DNA of 64,000 nt from Herbaspirillum chlorophenolicum. GTDB lineage: Bacteria > Pseudomonadota > Gammaproteobacteria > Burkholderiales > Burkholderiaceae_D. The notes under the pieces were generated by a model. It had not been told where the DNA came from, made no database searches, and was given only the letters and a program-made list of their open reading frames with translations. Positions 7,948 to 15,276 of the stretch are shown in pieces (position 1 is the stretch's first letter; each line of letters opens with the position of its first letter). The stretch lies in the NCBI RefSeq assembly GCF_001189955.1, contig NZ_LFLT01000001.1, positions 1-64,000 of the forward strand. Direction: 5' to 3'. The translations under genes were made by a program, and so were the position numbers.

Positions 7948-8508
7948 TCAGAACTCGTTCTGCAGTTTCTTGTATCCCTGCACCAGCTCGTTGTTGGTGC
8001 GGGCGACGTCTTCGGAGAATTCGGACGCAGCCACCGATACGCGGGCGATGGTCGAGAGGTCGGTCTTGGGGCCGATGCGCTCGGTCGACGGGACGTAGAA
8101 ACCCGGCGGCAGGTCGCAGCCGTCGACCACGGCGTTGTGGCGCACCACGCAGCCTTTGCCGATGCTGCAGTTGAACAGCACGCTGTTGAAACCGATGAAG
8201 GCTTCGTCGCCTACAGTGCAGGGGCCGTGCACGATGGCGCGGTGGGCGATGGAGGTGCGTTCGCCGATGGTGACGGCGGCGCCGGACTTGGAGTGGATCA
8301 CCACGCCGTCCTGGATGTTGGAGTGGGCGCCGATGATGATGGGTTCCATCTCGCCGTTGGCGTCGACTTCGTCGGCGCGGATCACGGCATAGGGGCCGAT
8401 GAAGACGTTCTCATGGACGATGACCTTGCCGCACAGGATGGCGGTCTGGTCGACATAGGCGGATTCGTGGACTTGGGGCCGGTGGCCTGATGGGTTGCGG
8501 CGAAGCAT
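7948..8508 (-). CDS. Gamma-class carbonic anhydrase / hexapeptide-repeat protein
   Basis: A 186-residue left-handed beta-helix protein with hexapeptide repeats. The three zinc histidines of gamma carbonic anhydrases are visible: VVIHSKSG, then IAHRAIVHG with the usual five-residue spacing. A C-terminal helix (residues about 150-186) packs the trimer. It may hydrate CO2 reversibly; many bacterial homologues are uncharacterised, so activity is inferred. Start 8508 was chosen for its AAGGAGAGCG ribosome site and because the helix begins soon after; the in-frame extension to 8613 is unlikely. Confidence 0.85.
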   Translation of the reverse strand: MLRRNPSGHRPQVHESAYVDQTAILCGKVIVHENVFIGPYAVIRADEVDANGEMEPIIIGAHSNIQDGVVIHSKSGAAVTIGERTSIAHRAIVHGPCTVGDEAFIGFNSVLFNCSIGKGCVVRHNAVVDGCDLPPGFYVPSTERIGPKTDLSTIARVSVAASEFSEDVARTNNELVQGYKKLQNEF

Positions 8509-8680
8509 GAGGAAGCGCTCTCCTTGGTCTGGAATGGGCAGGCTGCGGTTTGCACCGGCCGACTCGCGTTCAGCCGGGCAAACCGGGTAGCGATCATACC
8601 TTGTTTGGCACATGGCCGCGCAAGCACGGGATGTTGGTTATATCGTGTGCGGAGCGTTCGGGGCGTGATCGCCGTTTTCC

Positions 8681-8722
8681 TTGTCCGAAGCACGGGCAGG
8701 TAATATAATGATAATCATTCTC
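8681..8722 (+). promoter_or_regulatory. Fur-controlled promoter of the DUF4198-PepSY operon
   Basis: TTGTCC (8681-8686), a 17-nt spacer and an exact TATAAT (8704-8709) form a sigma-70 promoter. A near-perfect Fur box, TATAATGATAATCATTCTC (8704-8722), matches the 19-bp consensus at 17 positions and covers the -10. Iron repression of the downstream operon is expected. Predicted transcript start near 8716. Confidence 0.85.
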
Positions 8723-9148
8723 AAAATAAGAGAGTGAATAGTAGAGCCAATAAGAGCGTCAAAAACAGAGCGTTTCGCCCGGCCACCGGCTGATGCCGGC
8801 AGCGGTGCAGGACGCCAGCCATCGGGAAACGGTCGGCAGTTCGACAAACGTGCAGGCGAGGGCCAGGCATATCCGCCGGATACAACACGAGGCGTTCGCC
8901 TCGTCCATCTGCTCTCGCTTCATCAGCCAGTCATGGCGGCCATCACTATCGGCCGTCTAGCCCGCAGAGAACATCCCTTCCAGCAGCCCGGGGCCTGTTA
9001 CAGGCCCCGGTGTCCGATTCGCGCCAAACGAAACGGCATCCGTACGGGCGTCCATGCCCATTGCATACGTGTGCCGTTTCCCCTGGCTGAATGTCATCCA
9101 GAGTGTCATCAGAAAACAAGCATCGCAAACATCGAAAGGAATAAGTTC
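8723..9148 (+). other. Long hairpin-rich leader between the Fur promoter and the DUF4198 gene
   Basis: About 430 nt without a convincing gene. It contains three clear hairpins: CCGGC-TGAT-GCCGG (8786-8799), ACGAGGC-GTTC-GCCTCGT (8887-8904) and the strong CCGGGGCCTG-TTA-CAGGCCCCGG (8988-9010). None is followed by a T-run, so they look like RNA structure in a leader rather than terminators. A regulatory leader or a processed small RNA is possible. No known riboswitch consensus was recognised. Confidence 0.5.
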
Positions 9149-9871
9149 ATGAAGCGTTTGGCAATCGTATCGAGCCTGCTTTCCACCCTCGTGCTGGCAG
9201 TGCCGGCCTCGGCGCACCAGATCTGGCTGCAACAGGATGCCAAGGGGGCGCAGCTCTACTTCGGCGAGTTCGGCGAAAACCTGCGTGAAGCCTCGCCCGG
9301 CCTGCTCGACAAGTTCGTGAGCCCGAGCGCCGTACTGATCGGTTCCAACGGTGACCGCACACTGGAGTTGAGCAAGAAGTCCAACGCCTTCGATTTGTCG
9401 GCCAGGGCCGGCAGTGGCGAGTCCATCGTGGCTGAAGAAGCGCACTATCCGGTGTTCGAGAACAAGCATGGCGGCGGCACGCCTACCCGCACCGCGTGGA
9501 CCCCGGCGGCGCGCCTGGTGACTTCCAACGCGGCCCAGGAGCCGCGCCTGACGCTGGACCTGCTGCCCACCGGCAAGCCGGGTGAATTCAAGGTGACGTA
9601 CAAGAACGCGCCGCTGCCCAAGGCCAAGGTCGGCCTCGTGGTGCAATCGGGCTGGATGAAGGAAGCCTATTCGGACGAACAAGGGCTGGTGCATTTCGAC
9701 ATGCCGTGGCAAGGCGCGTACGTGGCTGAAGTGCACCACACCGACAAGGTGAGCGGCGAGCGCGACGGCAAGGCCTTCGATACCGCCAGCTTCGTGACCA
9801 CGCTGTCGCTGGTGCAGCCCAAGGGCATCAAGGCACTGCCGGCAGGCCCTGCTGCCAAGCCCAACAAGTAA
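9149..9871 (+). CDS. Periplasmic DUF4198 protein
   Basis: A 240-residue exported protein: signal peptide with cleavage after ASA (residue 22), so the mature chain begins HQIWLQ with an N-terminal histidine. The body carries the DUF4198 pattern (LYFGEFGEN near the N-terminus, FKVTYKNAPLPKAKV and a carboxypeptidase-regulatory-like beta domain with DEQGLVHFDMPWQGAYV). DUF4198 proteins occur with metal transport systems; an amino-terminal histidine could bind metal, but this is inference. Start 9149 has an AAAGGAAT ribosome site. It is the first gene of an operon behind a Fur promoter, followed by DUF3649, PepSY-TM and DUF3325 genes. Confidence 0.85.
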   Translation: MKRLAIVSSLLSTLVLAVPASAHQIWLQQDAKGAQLYFGEFGENLREASPGLLDKFVSPSAVLIGSNGDRTLELSKKSNAFDLSARAGSGESIVAEEAHYPVFENKHGGGTPTRTAWTPAARLVTSNAAQEPRLTLDLLPTGKPGEFKVTYKNAPLPKAKVGLVVQSGWMKEAYSDEQGLVHFDMPWQGAYVAEVHHTDKVSGERDGKAFDTASFVTTLSLVQPKGIKALPAGPAAKPNK

Positions 9872-9913
9872 TGGCGGCAAACAAGCGCGGCGAGTAAGAA
9901 GCAAGCGAAAATC

Positions 9914-10216
9914 ATGAAATCAACGACGCAATCCGGCCCGACGGCGATGTATCGCCTGGCCGTTCTTTCGCGCGTAACCGCCGCCATTTGCGGCGGTTAC
10001 GCGTTGGCCGGCCTGTGCACCGCACTGTTGGCCATATGGTTGCCGATGGCGCGGGCCGATGCGGTGATGACGGCCACCATGCTGTCATTCGCCATCTATG
10101 CCTGTGCCGTGATCTGGGTGTTCGCCGCGCGCGACGCCTGGCGCGCCTGGATCGGCCTGGGCTTGCCCACGCTGGCGCTGGCGGCGGCGTATTGGCTGGG
10201 CCGGAGCGTGTCATGA
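9914..10216 (+). CDS. Small inner-membrane protein, DUF3649 family
   Basis: A 100-residue protein with three hydrophobic segments (about residues 19-44, 53-72 and 77-94) and conserved GGYALAG and FAARDAWRAW stretches typical of DUF3649, often annotated as an iron uptake protein. Its stop codon overlaps the next ATG (ATGA at 10213-10216), so it is coupled to the PepSY gene. Function is unknown; from context it is an inner-membrane partner of the PepSY reductase-like protein. Confidence 0.85.
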   Translation: MKSTTQSGPTAMYRLAVLSRVTAAICGGYALAGLCTALLAIWLPMARADAVMTATMLSFAIYACAVIWVFAARDAWRAWIGLGLPTLALAAAYWLGRSVS

Positions 10217-11853
10217 GGGAAGGTTTTCGCCAATCGATGGCATGGCTGCACACTTGGAGCGGCCTGTTGGTGTGCTGGGTATTGCTGCTGGTGTTCGCCG
10301 GCGGCACCGCCAGCTATTTCAAGGATGAGATTACGTTCTGGATGACGCCGGAACTGCATGCCGGCGCACGTGAACAAGTGGCGCCGGAGGTGGCCTTGCA
10401 GCATGCGGTAGCGCATTTGCAGGAACAGGAGCCGCAGGCCGAGCGCTGGTTCATCAGCCTGCCGTCCGAACGCAGTGGCGCCATGCGGGTGGGCTGGATC
10501 AGCCCGCCGCCCAAGGACGGCGCCAAGGGGGCGCCGCGCAGCCGCTTCAAGAGCGAGACCCTCGATCCCGCCAGCGGCCGGAAGATGGCCGCCGTGCGCG
10601 AAACCCGTGGCGGCGAGTTCCTCTACCGCCTGCATTTCGACCTGCACTACATGCCCGTCATCTGGGCGCGCTGGATTGTCAGCATCTGTGCGATGTTCAT
10701 GCTGGTGGCGATCGTCAGCGGCATCATCACGCACAAGCGCATCTTCAAGGATTTCTTCACCTTCCGTCCGGGCAAGGGGCAGCGTTCCTGGCTGGATGCG
10801 CACAATGCCACTGCCGTGCTGGCCTTGCCGTTCCATCTGATGATCACCTATACCGGGCTGGTCACGCTGATGTTCATGATCATGCCGTGGGGCGTTCAGA
10901 CTGCCTATAAGGACAAGGGTGGCGAATCCGCTTTCTTCGAAGAAGTCTTCCCGGTCGGCGCCGGGCGCATCCAGCCGGCCGGTGTGCCTGCACCGCTGGC
11001 GCCGCTGAAGCCGATCGTCGAGCAGGCCCGGCAGCATTGGAACGGTGCGCCACTGGCTACCATCGTGATCAACAATCCGGGCGACGCCAATGCCACCATC
11101 GTCGTCACCCGCCAGAAAACGCGCACCTTGTCTTACCTGCAGCCGGGCATGATATTCAACGGCACCACCGGTGCGCTGACTTCGGCGATGGGCGACGACC
11201 CCAGCGCCACGGCAGTCACCCGCGGCGCGCTGTACGGCTTGCATATGGGGCATTTCGCCGACCCGTGGTTGCGTGTGCTGTTCTTCCTGTGCGGCTTGTC
11301 CGGGTGCGTGATGGTCGCCAGCGGCGCGTTGCTGTGGGCCGTCAAGACGCGCCAGAAGCAGGCCAAGGCCCTGGCGCAGGGCGCGCGCCGCACGTTCGGG
11401 CTGCGCCTGGTCGATGCGCTCAACATTGGCGCCATCGCCGGTTTGCCGATCGCCTTCGCCGCCTATTTCTGGGCCAACCGCCTGCTGCCGGTCGGTTTGC
11501 CGCAGCGGCCGCAGATGGAAATCACCTGGTTCTTCGCGGCCTGGGCTATTGCCGCGGTGCTGGCGCAGATCCGTCCCACGATGGGCATGTGGCGCTTCCA
11601 GTTGTCGGTGGGGGCGGCGATGTTCATCGGCATTCCCATTCTCAACGTCTTCACCACGCACTCCCATCTGGGCGTGACGCTGTTGCAGGGGCGCGGCCCC
11701 TGGCAGGTCGCCGGCTTCGACATCACCGTGCTGCTGCTGGGTATCGCGCTGGCGATGGTGGTGCGCGCGCTCAACAAGCGTGAAAAGAAACAGGCCAAGG
11801 CCGCTGCCGCGGGAATCAAGACCGAGCAGGGCAAGCTCAGGGAGGCAGCATGA
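10213..11853 (+). CDS. PepSY-associated transmembrane protein, probable iron-siderophore reductase component
   Basis: The 546-residue inner-membrane protein begins MREGFRQSMAWLHTWSGLLVCW, the classical PepSY-TM start with a histidine in the first helix. Further helices lie near residues 150-175, 205-225, 355-380 and in a C-terminal bundle (about 400-530); a large periplasmic PepSY region (about 235-350) lies between. From family knowledge, relatives such as FpvG of Pseudomonas take part in reduction of ferri-siderophores at the inner membrane; the conserved helix histidines would ligate haem. ATG 10213 overlaps the previous stop, and its own stop overlaps the DUF3325 start. Confidence 0.88.
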   Translation: MREGFRQSMAWLHTWSGLLVCWVLLLVFAGGTASYFKDEITFWMTPELHAGAREQVAPEVALQHAVAHLQEQEPQAERWFISLPSERSGAMRVGWISPPPKDGAKGAPRSRFKSETLDPASGRKMAAVRETRGGEFLYRLHFDLHYMPVIWARWIVSICAMFMLVAIVSGIITHKRIFKDFFTFRPGKGQRSWLDAHNATAVLALPFHLMITYTGLVTLMFMIMPWGVQTAYKDKGGESAFFEEVFPVGAGRIQPAGVPAPLAPLKPIVEQARQHWNGAPLATIVINNPGDANATIVVTRQKTRTLSYLQPGMIFNGTTGALTSAMGDDPSATAVTRGALYGLHMGHFADPWLRVLFFLCGLSGCVMVASGALLWAVKTRQKQAKALAQGARRTFGLRLVDALNIGAIAGLPIAFAAYFWANRLLPVGLPQRPQMEITWFFAAWAIAAVLAQIRPTMGMWRFQLSVGAAMFIGIPILNVFTTHSHLGVTLLQGRGPWQVAGFDITVLLLGIALAMVVRALNKREKKQAKAAAAGIKTEQGKLREAA

Positions 11854-12200
11854 ATCCCTTCGGTTTTGCGCTGGCGATGGTGCTGGGTTATTGCGCCTGG
11901 AGTGCGTTGTCCATGGCAATGGGCCGGCATTACGCGGATATCCACGGCCGCGGCGCAGAACCCGGCGCTGCGCAGCGCAGGCGCCTGCGCTGGCTGGGTG
12001 CGCTGGGCATCGTCCTGACTTTCGCCGTGGCGGTGGCGATGCAAGGCTGGACCATCGGGCCGGTCGGCTGCATCGGTTTCCTGACCATGGCGGGCGTGCT
12101 GCAGGTGCTGTCGCTGACGTATGTGCCGGTCCGCGTTCCGGTTTTTTCGCGCTGGCTGGCGTATGCGGCGCCGGTACTGGCGGTGCTGTGGCTGTTCTGA
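11850..12200 (+). CDS. Small inner-membrane protein, DUF3325 family
   Basis: A 116-residue protein with four predicted membrane segments (about residues 3-22, 48-66, 70-88 and 98-115) and the family-typical MGRHYADIHGRG motif after the first helix. It starts with ATGA overlap to the PepSY gene and is the last gene before a terminator. It is known only as a companion of PepSY-TM and DUF3649 proteins in iron-regulated operons; the function is unassigned. Confidence 0.85.
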   Translation: MNPFGFALAMVLGYCAWSALSMAMGRHYADIHGRGAEPGAAQRRRLRWLGALGIVLTFAVAVAMQGWTIGPVGCIGFLTMAGVLQVLSLTYVPVRVPVFSRWLAYAAPVLAVLWLF

Positions 12201-12283
12201 TCCTGTGCGTATCGGCGCTTGATATGGATTAAGGCGGCATGCCAGGATTTGGTTTGAAATCCATTCTTCTCTCTGTTGTTTTT

Positions 12284-12318
12284 AAGGGCTGCGGCAATAT
12301 GTCGCAGCCCTTTTTTTA
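12284..12318 (+). terminator. Rho-independent terminator of the PepSY operon
   Basis: Stem GGGCTGCG / CGCAGCCC with a 9-nt loop followed by seven T residues, 83 nt after the DUF3325 stop. Confidence 0.9.
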
Positions 12319-12360
12319 TCCCGGCAGGCGTGGCTAAGTGCTTGTGCCGAAAGGGCTTTT

Positions 12361-12376
12361 CTTCACAGCTGTGAAG
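12361..12376. promoter_or_regulatory. Perfect 16-bp palindrome, candidate operator
   Basis: CTTCACAGCTGTGAAG is a perfect palindrome 64 nt upstream of the DUF2946 gene and after the previous terminator, in the position of an operator. The binding protein is unknown; the inverted TCACA/TGTGA order is opposite to a CRP site. Confidence 0.45.
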
Positions 12377-12440
12377 ATGCCCGCAGGCGACGTGGGGAAG
12401 GCCCCCTCGCACGCCGCGGCGGCCATGCTAGATTCGCGCG

Positions 12441-12830
12441 ATGGGGAACGGACACAATCATCGGCGCACACGCATCCTGCTCTCGGCGCCTGCCGTATGG
12501 AGCGCTGTCGTGCTGATGCTTGCCGTTGCGCTGCTGCCGACCGTATCGCGCCTGGCCACGGCGATGACCAATGGCCAGCTGATCTTCTTGCAGGAAATCT
12601 GCACCGCTTCTTCGGCTGCCGATGGCAATGACGCGCCTGCCCCGATGAAGGCAATGACGGCATGTCCTTATTGCCTGCTGCAGGCCGAGTTGCCTTATCC
12701 GCTCCAGCCATCGGCGCTTGCCGCCGTGGTCCTGCAACCGTTGTACTTCCTGCCGCGCCTGTTCCATCTGGCGCCATCCCCGTTGTTCTCCTGGATCAAC
12801 GCCTTGTCGCGCGCGCCGCCGGCTGCCTGA
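12441..12830 (+). CDS. DUF2946 family membrane protein
   Basis: A 129-residue protein with an N-terminal hydrophobic segment (about residues 14-35) and the DUF2946 hallmark TACPYCLLQAEL, a CPxC pair that could bind metal or be redox-active. Members are commonly found beside TonB-dependent receptors and copper genes. Here it directly precedes a receptor gene (87-nt gap), so a role in metal handling is inferred. The ribosome site is weak and the start could be internal, but the downstream motif is clear. Confidence 0.75.
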   Translation: MGNGHNHRRTRILLSAPAVWSAVVLMLAVALLPTVSRLATAMTNGQLIFLQEICTASSAADGNDAPAPMKAMTACPYCLLQAELPYPLQPSALAAVVLQPLYFLPRLFHLAPSPLFSWINALSRAPPAA

Positions 12831-12917
12831 TCCTTCCTCTTTTTCCTGATTCTTTCAGCCGACCATCAAGGCGGGGTTGCATGCGCAATCCCGCCCACCG
12901 TATTTTCGCCGTTCGCC

Positions 12918-15230
12918 ATGAGCCAACTACCAGTCGTCCATTCGTCATCCCTCCGATTCAAACCGCGCCCGCTGATGCTGGCCTTGCTCTCCGCCTGGAG
13001 CGGCGCCGCGCTGGCGCAAGTCGCACAGGCTGACGCTGTACCCCAGGGCGCCGATGCCTTGCCAGTCATCGAAGTGCGCGAGGCCGCCTCGGTTCCCGAG
13101 CGCAAGCAGCTGCCGCAGACCAGCGCCAGCGTCACGGCTGCGACTGCTGCCGATGGCATCAATGTCACCGACACTTCCGATGCATTGAAATATTTGCCCA
13201 GCCTGTCGGTGCGCAAGCGCTACATCGGCGACACCCAGGCGCCGCTGGCCACGCGCACCACCGGCGTGAACGCCAGCGCGCGCAGCCTGGTGTACGCCGA
13301 CGGCATCCTGCTCTCGGCGCTGGTGAACAACAACAACGGCAACGGTTCGCCGCGCTGGTTCATGGTGGCGCCGGAAGAGATCGAACGCATCGATGTCATG
13401 TACGGCCCGTTTGCCGCCGAATATCCCGGCAATTCCTACGGTGCGGTGACCGAGATCACCACGCGCATGCCGGACCATGTTGAGGCCAGCGTCAAGGCAC
13501 TGTATTCCCAGCAGGACTTCAACCAGTACGGCAACGGCGGCACCTACCGGGCGCAGGAGTACAACGTCTCGCTGGGCAACCGCAGCGGCGCGCTGGCATG
13601 GCGCTTCTCTGCCAACCACCTGGACAGTTTTTCGCCGCCGGTGACCTATGTCACCTCCGGCACAATCCCGGCCGTCGCCACCGGCGCGGTGGCGACGCAG
13701 GACCGCACCGGCAAGCCCATCTACGTGCTGGGCGCCGGCAACCTCACGCATACCGTGCAGGATGCCGCGCGGCTGAAGCTCTCCTATGACTTCACGCCTA
13801 CGCTCACGGCCACTTACACATTGGGCCTGTGGCAAAACCAGGCCAATGCCAACCCGCAAACTTTCCTCAAGAATGCGGCCGGCGCGCCGGCTTATGGCAG
13901 CGGCTTTTCCAGCAACAGCGTGGACCAGCAGCAATGGATGCAGGGCCTGGAGCTGCGCAGCAAGACCGGCGGCGCGTGGGACTGGCAAGTCGCGGCCAGC
14001 ACCATGTCGGCATCGCGCGACCTGACGCGCACTTCCACTACCGCCTTCCCGGCCGGGCAGAGCGGCGGTGCGGGCACCATCGCCGATGCCAGCGGCACCG
14101 GCTGGAGCACGCTCGACGCCAAGGGGATCTGGCGGCCGGAAGACGGCAGCGGCAAGCGCGGCACGCATACGGTCAGCTTCGGCGCGCATTACGACCGCTA
14201 CACGCTGGCCACACCGACCTGGAACACCACGAACTGGATCTCCGGCAGCAACGGTACGCTGGCATCCGACTCGCGCGGCAAGACCGAGACCTCGGCGCTG
14301 TGGGCGCAAGATGTATGGCGCCTGGCGCCGGCGCTCAAGGCCACGCTGGGTGCGCGCTACGAGTGGTGGCGCGCATTCGGTGGCTATAACTTTTCCACCA
14401 CCGGCGGCACCGGCTTTCCGGTGAACCAGCCGCAGGTCACGCAGAATGGCGTGTCGCCCAAGGTGTCGCTGGCCTGGGCCGTCAACGACGATTGGCTGGC
14501 CACGCTGTCGACCGGCCGCGCCTTGCGTTTCCCGACCGTGGGCGAGCTGTACCAGAACGTGCTGGCCGGCGGCGTCTATCTGCAGGCGAATCCCTACCTG
14601 AAGCCGGAAAAAGTGTGGTCGACCGAACTGGCCATCGAGCGTGCGCTGGCCGAAGGGCGCGGCAAGTGGCGCGTTTCGCTGTTCGAGGAGCAGGTGTCGG
14701 ATGCGCTGATCTCGCAGTCGTCGACGCTGGGCAATAACGTGGTGTCATTCACGCAGAACGTCGACAAGACCCGCCAGCGCGGCATCGAGGCTGCCTTCGA
14801 GCGCAACGACCTGGTGCTGCGCGGGTTTTCATTGAACGGCAGCGTGACGTATGTGGATGCCCGCATCCTGGCCAACAGCGGTTATGTGCCGACCGCCGCC
14901 GGCGCCACTTCGGTGGGCAAGCGCACGCCCTATGTGCCGGAATGGCGCGCGACGCTGGTGGCGACCTATAAGCCGGACGACCGCTGGAGCTACACCCTGG
15001 CCGGCCGTTACAGCGGCCGGGTGTATGCCACGGTGGACAACACCGATGTCAACAGCCACACCTACCAGGGCTTCGACGGCTATACCGTGTTCGATGCGCG
15101 TGTGCGGTATCGCTTCGACCGGCATTGGAGCGGAGCAGTCGGCGTGGATAACCTGACCAACCGGGATTATTTCCTGTTCCATCCGTTCCCGCAGCGGACG
15201 GTGTTTGCGGAGTTGAAGTACGACTTCTGA
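12918..15230 (+). CDS. TonB-dependent outer-membrane receptor, probable metal transporter
   Basis: The 770-residue receptor has a signal peptide (basic FKPRP then MLALLSAWSGAALA, cleavage near residue 33), a plug domain (IEVREAAS..., DALKYLPSLSVRKRYIGDTQAPLATRTTG, ERIDVMYGPFAAEYPGNSYGAV), and a barrel ending in FAELKYDF. The plug lacks the SITVIP-type motif of the siderophore receptor at 1968, so it is a different subfamily. The adjacent DUF2946 gene and the PepSY operon upstream point to a metal or metal-chelate substrate; copper is possible. ATG 12918 lacks a strong ribosome site. The end overlaps a region with a 33-bp palindromic repeat. Confidence 0.85.
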   Translation: MSQLPVVHSSSLRFKPRPLMLALLSAWSGAALAQVAQADAVPQGADALPVIEVREAASVPERKQLPQTSASVTAATAADGINVTDTSDALKYLPSLSVRKRYIGDTQAPLATRTTGVNASARSLVYADGILLSALVNNNNGNGSPRWFMVAPEEIERIDVMYGPFAAEYPGNSYGAVTEITTRMPDHVEASVKALYSQQDFNQYGNGGTYRAQEYNVSLGNRSGALAWRFSANHLDSFSPPVTYVTSGTIPAVATGAVATQDRTGKPIYVLGAGNLTHTVQDAARLKLSYDFTPTLTATYTLGLWQNQANANPQTFLKNAAGAPAYGSGFSSNSVDQQQWMQGLELRSKTGGAWDWQVAASTMSASRDLTRTSTTAFPAGQSGGAGTIADASGTGWSTLDAKGIWRPEDGSGKRGTHTVSFGAHYDRYTLATPTWNTTNWISGSNGTLASDSRGKTETSALWAQDVWRLAPALKATLGARYEWWRAFGGYNFSTTGGTGFPVNQPQVTQNGVSPKVSLAWAVNDDWLATLSTGRALRFPTVGELYQNVLAGGVYLQANPYLKPEKVWSTELAIERALAEGRGKWRVSLFEEQVSDALISQSSTLGNNVVSFTQNVDKTRQRGIEAAFERNDLVLRGFSLNGSVTYVDARILANSGYVPTAAGATSVGKRTPYVPEWRATLVATYKPDDRWSYTLAGRYSGRVYATVDNTDVNSHTYQGFDGYTVFDARVRYRFDRHWSGAVGVDNLTNRDYFLFHPFPQRTVFAELKYDF

Positions 15231-15237
15231 CCGGCGA

Positions 15238-15270
15238 CGCCGGGTCCTGACTTTCGTCAGGACGACGGCG
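15238..15270 (-). repeat. 33-bp REP-like palindromic repeat, copy 1
   Basis: On the - strand this copy reads CGCCGTC, then the 20-nt core GTCCTGACGAAAGTCAGGAC, then CCGGCG; it is identical over 33 nt to the copy at 56145-56177. It lies between two convergent genes. Confidence 0.85.
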
Positions 15271-15276
15271 GTGGGG

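Noticed and set aside
8760-9010. Cobalamin riboswitch upstream of the DUF4198 gene
   Set aside because: The B12-box and the GGTG/CCCGCAACTGT-type core were not found; only generic hairpins are present.
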